From Rhynchosporium graminicola (lineage: Eukaryota; Ascomycota; Leotiomycetes; Helotiales; Ploettnerulaceae), in contig FJUW01000020.1 in the NCBI GenBank assembly GCA_900074885.1, forward strand, positions 1 to 18,443: a DNA stretch of 18,443 nt, read 5' to 3'. Each line of letters starts with the position of its first letter. The stretch's first letter is position 1. Made by a program: the position numbers and the translations under genes. Below the pieces are notes generated by a model that did no database searches, had not been told where the DNA came from, and saw nothing but the letters and a program-made list of their open reading frames with translations. Below are positions 1 to 11,500 of the stretch, in pieces.

Positions 1-2645
1 ATAGCACTTTATCTAAAAGTAAGAGTAAGTTACCCTTTCTTCTTACTACTTATTAAACTTATTAGAGGTTAGGTAATCGCTAAGAATCTTGCGATAAATC
101 GCTAGTAGAAGTTTATAAAACTAATAAAGACTTATATATCTCTAATACTTTTAAGCTCTAGCTATTCCCTAATAGTATCTATCCGGCTTATATCTATTGA
201 AACGCTAGCTAAGGAGATAATATATCCTAGAAACTCTATACTTTTAGTATTAAAGGAGCACTTTAATAACTTAATAAAAAGGTTTATATATCGAAGTCTC
301 TCGAGTACTTAGCAGATATATTATTCATATTATAAGAAGTTAGCAGAATAGATTAGGATATTATTAAGATATATAATATAAGTAATATCGATAAGGCCCG
401 CTAGCGTATCGTTAATAAATACTTGGAAGGTCGCTAGTGCGTTTAATAGTCTAAACGGTATAACTTAATACTTATAATACCTATATCAGGTACGAAATAT
501 AATCTTCTATTTATTACCCTAGCGAATTCGGATATAGTAATAGGTGTTTTATAAGTCTAGTTTAGTAAATACTCTAGTATCCCGGAGCCTATCTAGCGTT
601 TCGCTAATTAATAGCAGAGAGTACTGATCCTTAATTATAATTTTATTTAGAGCCTGGTAATCGATATATAATCGAAGGCTATTATCTTTCTTAAGTATAA
701 AAAGAATAAGTATACCTATAGGACTCTTACTCTTCCTTATTTAACTTTTCGCTTTTAATAAGTCGAGGTATTCCCGGAGAACCTCTAGTTCCTTCTTAGA
801 GAGGTTATAGATTAGAGAATAAGGTATCTTTGATCCTAGTTCTAACTCGATAGCGTGTTAATAGCTCTCTAATAGGGGTAGCTCGCTTCCTTTCTCCTTA
901 GAGAACACGTCCTTAAAGTTATTATATATAAAGGGAATAATAGGCGTATCGCCAGTATCTATCTAGCGTATTATATGTAAGTTAGGTATTATAGTATATA
1001 TAGGAGATTTCTATTCGTTAATAAGAGTCGTAAAAGCTCGAGGTGCTATAATATTAAGGTTATTAGAGTCCTTTAAATTATAAGAGAACTTCTACTACTT
1101 ATTCTTAAAGCTTATCTAAGGATCTATATCCTCTAACTATAGTTACTCTAATATCAGGTTTATACTTAGTATATCGATAACTCTTAGCTAAAGAGTATCG
1201 ACTCTAGTTTATCTAATCGAATCGGCTATTTCTACCTAGGCGACTATAGTACTAAAGATAACGCTTTTATTCTGTGAAAGTATCTGGAAAGTCCTCGGTC
1301 TTTCGCTAGTAAGTTTAAGCTTATATTCTTTAGTAACTAGTCTTAATATAAAGTTATCTTCTGCTCTATTATTAATAAGGGCAGTTATCGATTTCCACTT
1401 ACCTTAGGATAGAATCTTTATTTAGATTTCTATCTTATTATCTAGTAAACCTAGTCCGGATATAGAAGATACTACGAGTTATAGCTTTCCTTAGTGTTTA
1501 TCTTTAGTATTACTAGTATTTGATTTTAGATAGTTCGGAGAGATATATCTATATTTGTTATAAGAGTAGTACTAAACCTTAGAGATATCCCGTCTTATCA
1601 GCCGATCCCTAATAGAAATACTATTTAGATCTTTCCTCCCTTCTTATCTTTATTAGCTCTTATCTCGTCGATTATCGGTTCTTCACTAGTACTTATATAA
1701 GTCGTCCTTCTTCACGTTTAACTTCTTATATTTCTACTCTTTAAGTTCCCTTTATCTTTTATTACTATTAGTACCTCTAGATAGAGTATAAGTCTCTTAA
1801 AGAGTAATAGCAGAAATAACTTAGTCTTAGGTCTAAAGTCTATTAGCTTAGCTATTCTCGACGATTTTCTAGCGAATCTCCGGGCGGATCTTATTAAATA
1901 AGATATCTTATAATTAGCGCTTAGTAAAGGGTTTAAGTTATTCCTCTTTTTCTTTAAGGTAATTTATAAACTCCCTAATTAGTTAACCTAGCTTTTAGTA
2001 AGCGTTCTCGTGGGCCTATAAGTTAGCTACCTTTCGTGAGATAAGGAGTAGCTAGAGATTCGCTAAGAACTCTTTATAACTTTCTTAAGTTATCTTATAA
2101 AGGGTATCTGAGGTATACTTCCTGAATCTTTTCTAAGCGTTCGCCGGTTCCTTACGGAGTAGTATTACTACTTATTTGATTTTAATAAGATTAGTTAAGT
2201 ACCCTTTAGTATCGTAGTCGAAGACTTAGTTATAAGCTTATAAGTACTTAGTAAGCTCTCTTTAGCTTTTACTCTCGTATTCCGGTAGAATTATATATTT
2301 ATCTTTATCCCGGCGAGGAATTAGCGATTCTTTAGGAGCTACTGATCGACTAGTATCTCTCTCTATACTTAGAGTAAGGTCTTCGGATATATAAGCTTAG
2401 TAGAGTCGTGCTCTTATAGTAGCTTCCGGAGGGTATTAAGTAAGGTCTTCGCCGAATATTCGTCGGTACTTAACTATAAGGTTATCTAGGATATTATTCC
2501 GTTTCTTTAGCGATCGGAGTTTCTCTTATAGAACTAAAAGGTTATCTACTAGTATATCGCCGGGTATTATCTAGGCCCTAATAGAGTCGTCTTAGAGTAT
2601 AGGTCGGGTTAACGCAGTAGAGGATTCTCCGCTTTGAGCTGTTAT
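1..2645 (-). pseudogene. Element A gag-pol polyprotein remnant (single frame, 3' truncated)
   Basis: This is a fused Gag-protease-RT relic. The likely start is an ATA at 2645-2643 (a mutated ATG) followed by Thr-Ala-Gln-Ser-Gly-Glu. Codons about 359-372 (1571-1530) form a CX2CX4HX4C zinc knuckle in which every Cys and the His has become Tyr. The protease motif (1376-1362) reads Leu-Ile-Asn-Asn-Arg-Ala, where the family has Leu-Ile-Asp-Ser/Thr-Gly-Ala. RT includes Leu-Arg-Leu-Tyr-Ile-Asp-Tyr (about 660-700) and a YLNN catalytic box (371-360) in place of YLDD. All these motifs lie in one frame relative to 2645 (distances 1074, 1269 and 2274, all divisible by 3), so gag and pol were probably one ORF. 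Many TAG/TAA codons interrupt it and it cannot be functional. The frame assignment is firm; the exact start is an inference. Confidence 0.88.
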
Positions 2646-2660
2646 AACTATTTAGGCTAA

Positions 2661-2853
2661 TATTAAGTAAAAGTAATTAGAATATAATAATCACTTAGTA
2701 CGCTAAGGTAAATAGGTATAATAGAATAGTAGAATAGTCGCTAGAGGTTCGCTAGTAATAATCTAGTTAATATAGAAACTAATTACTAAGGAGAGAAGGT
2801 TCTTCCTTCCTCTCTAATTCTGAAATACAGGAGTGGGAGGCACTAGGCGCACA
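2661..2853 (-). repeat. Element A 5' LTR (first assembled copy)
   Basis: On the minus strand the LTR begins with TGTGCGCCTAGTGCC at 2853, directly next to element B integrase sequence, and ends somewhere near 2661, just before gag. The outer edge is sharp because B and C homology resumes at 2854. The inner edge is a guess, because CA ends are mutated and no primer-binding site is recognisable. The outer 35 bases keep several CpA and TpG dinucleotides, unlike the surroundings. The whole LTR is repeated after the N at 3188. Confidence 0.72.
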
Positions 2854-3187
2854 GACCTATTATAATATTATACTATTTCGGGTTAGTTATAGCGCTTATC
2901 TTATACTAAGTAGCTAGTATATTAGCTTTTATAACCTCGATAGCGGATTTAGTATATTTAGCTAAAGATTTAGTATTAGTATATTAAGCTTCTCTTATAG
3001 TATCGATCCGGTAAGTTACTTCTAGTCCTAGCTATTCTATAGTAGTATACTATATTTAAAGGTATATAGCGCTATACTAATAGAATCGTAAGATAAAGTT
3101 ACTTAAGCGTAGTTTATTATTAGTAGTAGTTCGCCCTAGTTACTCTAGTAATAATTAATAAAAGGTTTAAGGCGTTAATTAATATAC

Positions 3188-3188
3188 N
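3188..3188. other. Single ambiguous base / scaffold gap (N)
   Basis: This is the only non-ACGT character in the window, and it lies exactly at the junction of the two 525-bp copies. It most likely marks a scaffolding join. Downstream coordinates are then probably inflated by 526 bases relative to the true chromosome. Confidence 0.9.
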
Positions 3189-3379
3189 TTAAGTAAAAGT
3201 AATTAGAATATAATAATCACTTAGTACGCTAAGGTAAATAGGTATAATAGAATAGTAGAATAGTCGCTAGAGGTTCGCTAGTAATAATCTGGTTAATATA
3301 GAAACTAATTACTAAGGAGAGAAGGTTCTTCCTTCCTCTCTAATTCTGAAATACAGGAGTGGGAGGCACTAGGCGCACA
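3189..3379 (-). repeat. Element A 5' LTR, second assembled copy (likely artefactual)
   Basis: This repeats 2663-2853 with one mismatch. No gag lies next to it, because the N interrupts. In the true chromosome this and 2661-2853 are probably the same LTR. The TGTGCGCC edge at 3379 (minus strand) again abuts element B. Confidence 0.8.
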
Positions 3380-6300
3380 GACCTATTATAATATTATACT
3401 ATTTCGGGTTAGTTATAGCGCTTATCTTATACTAAGTAGCTAGTATATTAGCTTTTATAACCTCGATAGCGGATTTAGTATATTTAGCTAAAGATTTAGT
3501 ATTAGTATATTAAGCTTCTCTTATAGTATCGATCCGGTAAGTTACTTCTAGTCCTAGCTATTCTATAGTAGTATACTATATTTAAAGGTATATAGCGCTA
3601 TACTAATAGAATCGTAAGATAAAGTTACTTAAGCGTAGTTTATTATTAGTAGTAGTTCGCCCTAGTTACTCTAGTAATAATTAATAAAAGGTTTAAGGCG
3701 TTAATTAATATACTAATTTATAATTTCTATTTATCTATTAGTTTACTAGTAAAAGGAAGTAAAGAGCTTAACTTTAATTCTAATTATATAGTAAAACTCT
3801 TACTAGAAGGATAAGACTAGCTAAGCTCTTTAGTCGGATATAATTAACTTAGAAGTATATCCGAAATAATATATCTATTAGATAAATAATATCGCTATCT
3901 TATAAGTATCGATATTATAGTAGTATAGTATTAATATAAAGTCTTTCCTTAGGCGATTAATAAATACTAATATCCTATTAAATCCTTAATTATTAAGCAG
4001 GAAGTCCTTAAAGTCTATAGCTAAGTACTATATAAAGTAGCTAAGTACTAGTAATAAGTAGAGGAATCCTTACTATTTCGTCTATTTCGGATAAGAGTAC
4101 TAGTAAGAGTAGTAATTATAAGTATACTATTTTACGTCCGATATAAGTCCTTTCTAGTAGTAATAAGTAGAAATTATTTTAGTAATCTTACGAGCGTTTA
4201 GATAAGCAGAGGAAACTTAATTATAGACTTCACTAATTAAATAAGTATATAGTAGGATATAGCGTTATACGTATAGATAACTATTATAAAGTAATAAACT
4301 ATTATTAATAGTATAGCTATCTCCTAATATATTTCGTTCTTTAGAGAATAATTCTTAGTTAAATTAATATAGTTTCTTAATTAAATTAAAAGAGTTATAT
4401 ATAAGTTCTAGTAGCGTATTAATCCCTAGCGATATTAAGTATATATAACTAATTTAATTAATATAATACTCCGCTAGTTCCGCGTTAATCTTAGAGTCTA
4501 AGCGATCTAGAGGTAATAAAACCCGAGATCTATTATCTTATTTCTATTATTCCTATATCCTTAGATCTTATTCCTTATAGCTAAGGATATTAGCTTTAGC
4601 GTTATTTTTACTAAGTATATATATAATTTGAAAGTTAAATTCAGAAAGGAATTCTATCTATCTAGCTTACTTACTAGTTAGGACCTTAGTAATTATAAAG
4701 TATTCTAAGGATCGATAGTCCGTATATACGCTAGTATAGTATTATAGAGATATAAGTTCTAGTCTCTATTTCAGGAAAGACTTAATAATAGCGTATAGCT
4801 CCTTATTATAGATCTCCTAGTTTAGTTTATATCTATTAAGAATATAAAAGTAGAATCTAATTAGATACTACTAGTTATCTTTATATAATTAGAAGATAAC
4901 TCTAGCTATTATACTATTAGAGGTATTAGTTTCTAGTTTAGTTTATAATTTAAGGTCGAAATAGTATAGTTTCTATACTAATAATAGCTATTAATATAAA
5001 TCGTCGAAGGACTTTTTATAATTATTAGTAAAATTCTATAGTACTATAAGCCGAGTAAGTACTAAGAGAGGTTTAGCGATAAGGCCGAAATTCCGAATAA
5101 ATTAATAGTAGAACCTATAGAATCCTAAGAAGGATTTCATAGCTATTACCGTTTCGGCGTACTTCTAGTTTACTAATAGTACTACTTTCTCAGGATCTGG
5201 CTCGATTCTATTAATAATAATAATATATCTGAGGTATTTAGTCTAAGTAATATAGAATTCGCTTTTCTTAATATCTACTTAGAGTCCGGTATCTATTAAG
5301 TATTATAGTACTAATTTAATATATTCTTTATATTCTTAGAGTATTTCTAAGTATATAAGAATATTATCTAAGTAAGCTATATAGAAATTATCTAAGTAAT
5401 CTAGTAGTATATTATTTATATATTACTAGTATATACTAGGTCTATTATAGAGCTTAAAAGGTAATACTTTATATTTATAAGATCCGAAGCAGGTTTAGAA
5501 AGTAATATATTCCTCGGATTCGAGGTCTATATAGATATAGTTAAATATTACCCGGATATTTAGTTTAGTAAAGATTACTACTTTAGATATATAAGTTAAG
5601 AGCTTATTAATCCTAAGTATTAGATAAGAATCCTTTCGAGTAATTATATTAAGCTTATAATAGTCGATATAGAAGCGTAATTCTCTATTAGCTTTCTTAA
5701 TAAATAATATAAGTAATATAAAGGGACTTTAGCTAGATTCGATAAATCCCTTATCTAAGTTCTTTATAAGGTACTCCTTAGTTACTTATAGTTCGTCTAT
5801 AGATTAATAATATAAGAGCGAATATATATTAAGTAATAGTTCTTCTAGAATAATTTTATAATTATATAAGCGATATAGCAGAAGAATATTAGAATCCCGC
5901 TTAGAAAAAGCTTCCTTAAGAGTATAATACTATTCTAGTAGCTTTTCAGTTATAAGTCGTTTAGTATTAAGATCCTTAGGGGAATCGCTATTTAGATAGT
6001 CTTATATAAAGCAATCTATCTTATAGATACTAATAAAGAATAATTTAGAGCTTTTATATTTTATATTAAAGTAAAAAGCTATAGTACTAATTTAATAAAT
6101 TAGAACTAGTTTCTAGATCCTCGGAGGTTAAGAGAAGTACTTATAATAAGGTTTCAGCGTAAGTACCTTTCTTAATAAATTCGGAGCGAGAAAGGGTTCG
6201 GATTCCTTAGTAATAAGCGGAAATAAGTTAAATAATAAAGATAATATATTAATATATTATATTACTACTATTTCATATAATCGCTATTAGTCTAGCTAAT

Positions 6301-6770
6301 TTATAGCTAAGTCCCGCGTATTAGCATCGATTTAGTAAGATCGATTAATACTAAGTTTATAAGGCGATAGAGTTATAATTATCTTCTTATTATATCAGAA
6401 GGTAGCTAGATAATATTCCGGCTATAGAAGCTTATAGTAAAGCGTATCTAGCTTAACTTAAAATCGTTATATCTATTTAATACTAATAATTATATCTTAT
6501 TATCCTAAATCGAGAAGAATAAAAAAGTAGTTATAAATACACTTACTATTAATAGAAAAGTATAAATATATAAAATAAGTAATATAAGTTCTAATAGACT
6601 ATTAGAACTTATATATTAGAATAAAATAAGGCAGTAGCTCGATTTTAATACTAAGAGCCCCTAATAGTTATCTAGTAAAAGTACGATTAATAAATAGATA
6701 ACTATTCGCTCTAGTATTAATTAAGCTACTTATAGAAACTTCTAGCTTATTTATACTAACTATAATCGGG
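3380..6770 (-). mobile_element. Element B: Ty3/gypsy chromovirus-family fragment, RIP-degraded
   Basis: This is an internal fragment of the family also seen in C and D, with no LTR of its own in the window. It matches C at an offset of 5686 and D by reverse complement (B position + D position = 21224). At 6770 it stops exactly at the outer edge of C's 3' LTR, and at 3380 at the outer edge of A's LTR. Bases 2854-3187 are a second assembled copy of 3380-3713. Gag and the chromodomain are missing and are expected beyond the nested insertions. Both ends being cut by other elements suggests B is the oldest copy here. Confidence 0.87.
3380..6770 (-). pseudogene. Element B pol remnant: protease, RT, RNase H, integrase core
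   Basis: On the minus strand the first motif is the protease site at 6718-6707, Asn-Thr-Arg-Ala in place of Asp-Thr-Gly-Ala. RT follows with a catalytic box YLDN at 5374-5363 in place of YxDD, exactly 448 codons later as in D. RNase H and integrase follow. The first integrase Asp (GAC, Ile-Asp-Phe-Lys-Asp context) is at 4015-4013, and the second Asp and the Glu codons are also still present. The sequence then reads Ile-Asp-Thr-Ile-Arg-Glu-Ala before breaking at 3380, before the C-terminal chromodomain. TAG/TAA codons interrupt the frame throughout, with no net indel between protease and integrase. It is non-functional. Confidence 0.86.
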
Positions 6771-7038
6771 TGTAACGATATAAGACTCAAGGCGGTATAT
6801 AAGTAAGAATAAATAAGTAGGAAAGCTAAGAGCGATCTTATATAGTCTAGTATAAAGGAAATAAAAAGATAAGAAAAGAAGAAGAAGAGAGATAGAGTAT
6901 AAGGTACTTTATATATATATACCGGTACTAGTCCGATACTATACTAAGTCGGATACTAGTTCTGCCGGGATACCTATGAACTTAGGCCCTATTATCTATC
7001 CTTCTTCTTATATAATATTCAGGTAAGCTATCGTTATA
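6771..7038 (-). repeat. Element C 3' LTR, 268 bp
   Basis: It starts TGTAACGATA and ends TATCGTTATA, forming near-perfect 10-bp terminal inverted repeats. It is the reverse complement of the 12363-12630 LTR, with the same length of 268 bp. On the minus strand it holds a TATA-rich stretch (about 6912-6921) and a CT-rich tract downstream, the usual LTR promoter layout. A purine-rich tract lies immediately upstream on the minus strand, which identifies it as a 3' LTR. No flanking target duplication is visible locally, as expected if C's 5' end is elsewhere. Confidence 0.85.
6927..6960. repeat. Imperfect inverted repeat in LTR U3 (C copy)
   Basis: ACTAGTCCGA is followed after a short spacer by TCGGATACTAGT, which gives complementary arms with a 2-nt bulge. 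The matching 34-bp segment is in D's LTR at 12441-12474. It lies just upstream of the TATA-like stretch on the LTR sense strand, so it may be a regulator-binding palindrome or a hairpin. That role is inference. Confidence 0.5.
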
Positions 7039-7058
7039 TTACTCTTTCCCTAAGAAGA
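7039..7058 (-). other. Polypurine tract of element C
   Basis: Read on the minus strand this is TCTTCTTAGGGAAAGAGTAA, directly followed by the LTR edge at 7038. A purine run beside the inner edge of an LTR is the usual primer for plus-strand DNA synthesis. It shows that the element body lies to the right and that this is the 3' LTR. Confidence 0.65.
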
Positions 7059-7539
7059 GCTTAACCCTAAGCTCGGAAAGTTATAGTTTATACTAGAATT
7101 AGTCTTTATTATAACTATTTTCGTCGATATTCGCATAATAAGCACTAGCTACTCTTTAGTAGTAGTAAATTCTTTATCAGGTTCTAACTAGTTATATCGC
7201 TATAATAATACTATATTAGTTATAGCTTCCAAATCCGGCAGTAAGTAGTATTTACTTTATCTGTTTATAGTAGGAGTCGAGTTTAAGTAGGGCGTAAAGT
7301 ATATAAAAGAAGGAGTTTATTAATATTAGAGCTTTTCCTTTTTAATTATAATAACTACTTCAACTTATAAGTTTATTCTCCCTAGACTATAATATAGCTT
7401 CTAGAGTAAGTATTATTACTAACTACTATAGTAGTCTATTATAATCTTATATATTAATCGACCTAATTAACTCTTCTCTTAATATAAGTAAGTTTCCTAT
7501 CTTAGTTTTAAGGATAGTCCTTAAGTATAATATAGAAGT
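7059..7539. other. Unassigned element C interior, no recognisable gene
   Basis: This RIP-like AT-rich sequence lies between the polypurine tract and the antisense relic. A plus-strand frame from about 7370 to 7620 reads as Tyr/Ser/Leu-rich protein if its many TAG/TAA codons were once Gln. It has far more stops than the downstream relic, and I cannot call it coding. It may be the upstream part of that gene, an intron or 5' region, or the untranslated 3' region of C. Confidence 0.4.
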
Positions 7540-8494
7540 TTTATAGATCTATAATACTAACTCCTATAGTGCTTTTACTAGTTCCTACTAGTACTCTTTT
7601 AGTAGCGTATTATATATATTACCTGCGGTATATTCGCGCTTTCCTTAAGATAAAGTATAATAATACTCTTATTTTAGAACTCTTATATTCGTTTAATAAG
7701 CTTAACTCTAAGCTTTATAAGTATTATTTAGTATTAAAGAGTAATTATAAGCCTATAAGTTACTTAAACCTAAATATAAGTATATATACTAACGCGTTAT
7801 AGTTACCTAATTATATTAATATAGAGTACGCTGTTTTATCCGAGTTACTTCCTAGTAGCGAAGCTAAGGATATAGAGCTAAATTAGAGCGGTATTATAGC
7901 TACTTATAAAGCGATTAATTAGATCTATTATCTTACGAAATCTGCTACTCTTACTATTACGTTAGAGATTACTATTATATAATTAGTAAAGACCTAGACT
8001 TTAAGGTATTCTATAGAGAAAGTATTTAAAGAGTTAGAGTTTATTAAAGTAGTAAATTAAGATCTTAAATCCTTAGATACTAGTACGATACTAATATAAT
8101 ATAGGATCTAGATCTTTTAATAGTAGATTCGGCGAAATCTAAGTTAATAATATAAATAGTATTAAAGTAGATAAAAGAGTTAAATAGTATTATATAGGAA
8201 TTTATAAAGAAAGCTATATTTAAAGCTATAATATCTAATACTAAAGGAAAAAGGAATTTACTTTCTAGTTCAGAGATAGCGTTAGATCTAGATACTCTCG
8301 GACCTTCTCTAAAGAAGAAACCTTATAAGATTAGCTATTATATTTAGTCTACTATTAGAGCTATATTAGTAGATTTAAGTAAGGAGTTAGATATAGTAGT
8401 TCCGGTTCTAGATATTCTAGAATTACTAAGAGCTCTAAAGAACTTAAAAGAGAAAGCTAATAAAATAGAAGTAATTAAAGAAGTAGAGTTTTAA
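7540..8494 (+). pseudogene. Degenerate antisense ORF inside element C, product unrecognised
   Basis: This plus-strand relic lies antisense to pol, between C's chromodomain and its 3' LTR. One frame runs from about 7540 to about 8090, including a stretch without stops at 7569-7799 (77 codons if GTG is taken as start), then continues with scattered TAG/TAA codons. Between about 8076 and 8100 coding character moves to another frame, which continues to a TAA at 8492-8494 with only about four internal stops after 8105. The C-terminal 110 codons are rich in Lys, Glu, Leu and Ile, with a probable coiled coil (Leu-Arg-Ala-Leu-Lys-Asn-Leu-Lys-Glu-Lys). I see no zinc knuckle, protease or polymerase motif. 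It may be an extra retrotransposon ORF, a captured host gene fragment, or an older relic. The frameshift may be a small indel or an intron. I do not know its function. Confidence 0.55.
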
Positions 8495-8599
8495 ATATAG
8501 CGTTATTATAGAGTATAATCAGGGGATTATCTTTAGTAATAAATTCTAATACTAGTAACTATAATAGCTTATTATCCTCTAAGTAACTATAGTTATTTA
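8495..8599. other. Short spacer between antisense relic and C pol
   Basis: About 100 bases separate the convergent ends of the plus-strand relic and the minus-strand pol. I see no motif in it. Confidence 0.4.
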
Positions 8600-11500
8600 T
8601 TCTGTTTTCTTAAGCTTTAATCTATTAATTTAGTTTACGCAGAAGTCTAAGTTTACTTAAGTTAGTAGTATAGAAGTCTCTAAGCTTATATAAAGTACTT
8701 ATTAAGTTAGAAGTATTATACTAAGTTAGGTTCGAGTCGTAGCTTAACTAGCTAACTTAATACTTCAGATTACCTCTTAAGAGCTATATAATAAGTATAT
8801 CTTATAACTCTTACTCTTCTTAAGTAGTAATAACCTCCGGGAGTAAGTTTTATAACTTCTAGCTTAGTAATAAGTTATCCGAGTCCTTAAAGAGTAATTC
8901 GAGAGCGAATATATTATAAATAGAAGATCCTAAAGGTAAATCTAGCTTATAAGAGTATCTAATCTTAGCTAAGACTTAGTATAATCTTACCTAGAGACTA
9001 GATAGCTTCTTACTTAGCTAGTAATTCTTAAGGTTCCTTATAGAGAGAAATACCTTATCTTTGACTTCCTAGTTAATATTACGCTATTTCGGGTCAGTTA
9101 TAGCGCTTATCTTATACTAAATAGCTAATATATTAGCTTTTATAACCTCGATAGCAGATTTAGTATATTTAGCTAAGGATTTAGTATTAGTATAATTAAG
9201 CTTCTCTTATAGTATCGATCCGGTAGATTACTTCTAGTCTTAGCTATTCTGTAATAATATATCGTATTTAAGAGTATATAGCGCTATACTAATAGAATTA
9301 TAAGGTAAAGTTACTTAGGCGCGATCTATTATTAGTAATAGTTCGCTCTAGTTACTTTAGTAGTAATTAATAAAAAGTCTAAGGTATTAGTTAATATACT
9401 GATTTATAATCTCTATTTATCTATTAGTTTAATAGTAGAAGGAAGTAAAGAGCTTAACTTCAACTCTAATTATATAATAAAACTCTTACTAGAAAGATAA
9501 GACTAGCTAAGCTCCTTAGTCAGATATAATTAACTTAAAAGTATATCCGAAATAATATATCTATTAGATAAATAATATCGCTATCCTATAAGTATTAATA
9601 TTATAGTAATATAGTATTAATATAAAGTCTTTCCTTAAGCGATCGATAAATACTAATATCTTATTAAATCCTTAATTATCAGGCGAGAAGTCCTTAAAGT
9701 CTATAGCTAAGTACTATATAAAGTAGCTAAGTATTAGTAATAAGTAGAGGAATCCTTATTATTTCGTCTGTTTCGGATAAGAGTACTAATAGGAGTAGTA
9801 ATTATAAGTATACTATTTTACATCCGATATAAGTCCTTTCTAGTAGTAATAAGTAGAAATTATTTTAGTAATCTTATAAGCGTTTAGATAAATAGAGGAA
9901 ACTTAATCGTAGACTTCGCTAATTAAATAGGTATATAGCGGGATATAGCGTTATATATATAGATAACTATTATAAAGTAGTAAACTATTATTAATAGTAT
10001 AGCTATCTCCTAATATATTTCGTTCCTTAGAGAATAATTCTTAGTTAAATTAGTATAGTTTCTTAATTAAATTAAAAGAATTATATATAAGTTCCGGTAG
10101 CGTATTAATCCTTAGCGATATTAGATATATATAACTAATTTAATCGATATAATACTCCGCTAGTTCCGCGTTAATCTTAAGGTCTAAGCGATCTAAAAGT
10201 AATAAAACCTAGGATCTATTATCCTATTTCTATTATTCCTATATCTTTAGATCTTATTCCCTATAGCTAAAGATATTAGCTTTAGCGTTATCTTTACTAA
10301 GTATATATATAATTTGAAAATTAAATTTAGAAAGGAATTCTATTTATTTAGCTTACTTACTAGTTAAAACCTTAGTAATTATAAAGTATTCTAAGGATTA
10401 ATAGTCCGTATATATACTAATATAATATCGTAGAGATATAAGTTCCGGTCTCTATTTCCGGAAAGACTTAATAATAGCGTATAGCTCCTTATTATAGATC
10501 TCTTAGTTTAGTTTATATCTATTAAGAATATAAGAGTAGAATCTAATTAGATACTATTAGTTATCTTTATATAATTAAGAGATAATTCTAGCTATTATAT
10601 TATTAGAGGTATTAGTTTCTAGTTTAGTTTATAATTTAAAGTCGAAATAATATAGTTTCTATACTAATAATAGCTATTAATATAAATCGTCGAAAGACTT
10701 CTTATAATTATTAGTGAAATTCTATAGTACTATAAGCCGAGTAAGTACTAAGAGAGGTTTAGTAATAAGGCCGAAATTCCGAATAAATTAATAGTAGAAC
10801 TTATAGAATCCTAAGAAGGATTTTATAGCTATTACTATTTCGGGGTACTTCTAATCTACTAATAATACTACTTTCTTAGGATCTAGCTCGATTCTATTAA
10901 TAATAATAATATATCTGAGGTATTTAGTCTAAGTAATATAGAATTCGCTTTTCTTAATATCTACTTAGAGTCCGGTATCTATTAAGTATTATAGTACTAA
11001 TTTAATATATTCTTTATATTCTTAGAGTATTTCTAAGTATATAAGAATATTATCTAAGTAAGCTATATAGAAATTATCTAAGTAATCTAGTAGTATATTA
11101 TTTATATATTACTAGTATATACTAGGTCTATTATAGAGCTTAAAAGGTAATACTTTATATTTATAAGATCTGAAGCAGGTTCGGAAGGTAATATACTCCT
11201 CGGATTCGAGGTCTATATAGATATAATTAAATACTACTTAGATATCTAGTTTAGTAAAGATTACTACTTTAGATATACGAGTTAAGAGCTTATCGATCCT
11301 AGGTATTAAGTAGGAATCCTTTCGAGTAATCGTATTAAGCTTATAATAATCAATATAGAAGCGTAATTCTTTATTAGCTTTCTTAATAAATAATATAAGT
11401 AATATAAAGGGACTTTAGCTAGATTCGATAAATCCCTTATCTAAGTTCTTTATAAAGTACTCTTTAGTTACTTATAGTTTATCTATAGATTACTAATATA

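Larger units (their letters stand above)
1..2853 (-). mobile_element. Element A: Ty3/gypsy retrotransposon, 5' part, RIP-degraded
   Basis: On the minus strand this runs 5' LTR, gag with a CCHC zinc knuckle, protease and reverse transcriptase, and leaves the window near the end of the RT domain. The order and the motifs are those of Ty3/gypsy elements. Its outer LTR edge at 2853 abuts sequence homologous to element B's integrase, so A appears inserted in B. RNase H, integrase and the 3' LTR would lie before position 1. Its gag and pol differ clearly from those of B, C and D, so it is a separate family. Confidence 0.9.
2663..3713. repeat. 525-bp direct duplication flanking a single N (probable assembly overlap)
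   Basis: Bases 2663-3187 and 3189-3713 are the same 525-bp sequence at an offset of 526. I found one difference by eye, A at 2765 against G at 3291. The copies are separated only by the N at 3188. Each contains element A's LTR and 334 bases of element B integrase. The first copy stops exactly at the N and the second begins exactly after it, as expected when two contigs overlap by 525 bp but are joined by a gap character. Confidence 0.93.

Noticed and set aside
2661..3379. The two element A LTR copies as the two ends of one element, or a solo-LTR tandem
   Set aside because: The duplicated unit also includes 334 bases of element B, both copies have the same orientation, they are almost identical, and they meet at an N. 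An assembly overlap explains this better.
6771..7038. This LTR as element B's own 5' LTR
   Set aside because: It joins B in the middle of protease with no gag, while a polypurine tract lies on its other side. That makes it the 3' LTR of element C.
7569..7802. A 77-codon open frame with a GTG start as an intact small gene
   Set aside because: Coding character continues past its stop for another 690 bases with more mutated stops and a frame change, and upstream in-frame sequence also looks degraded. It is the longest open piece of a pseudogene, and GTG is an unlikely fungal nuclear start.
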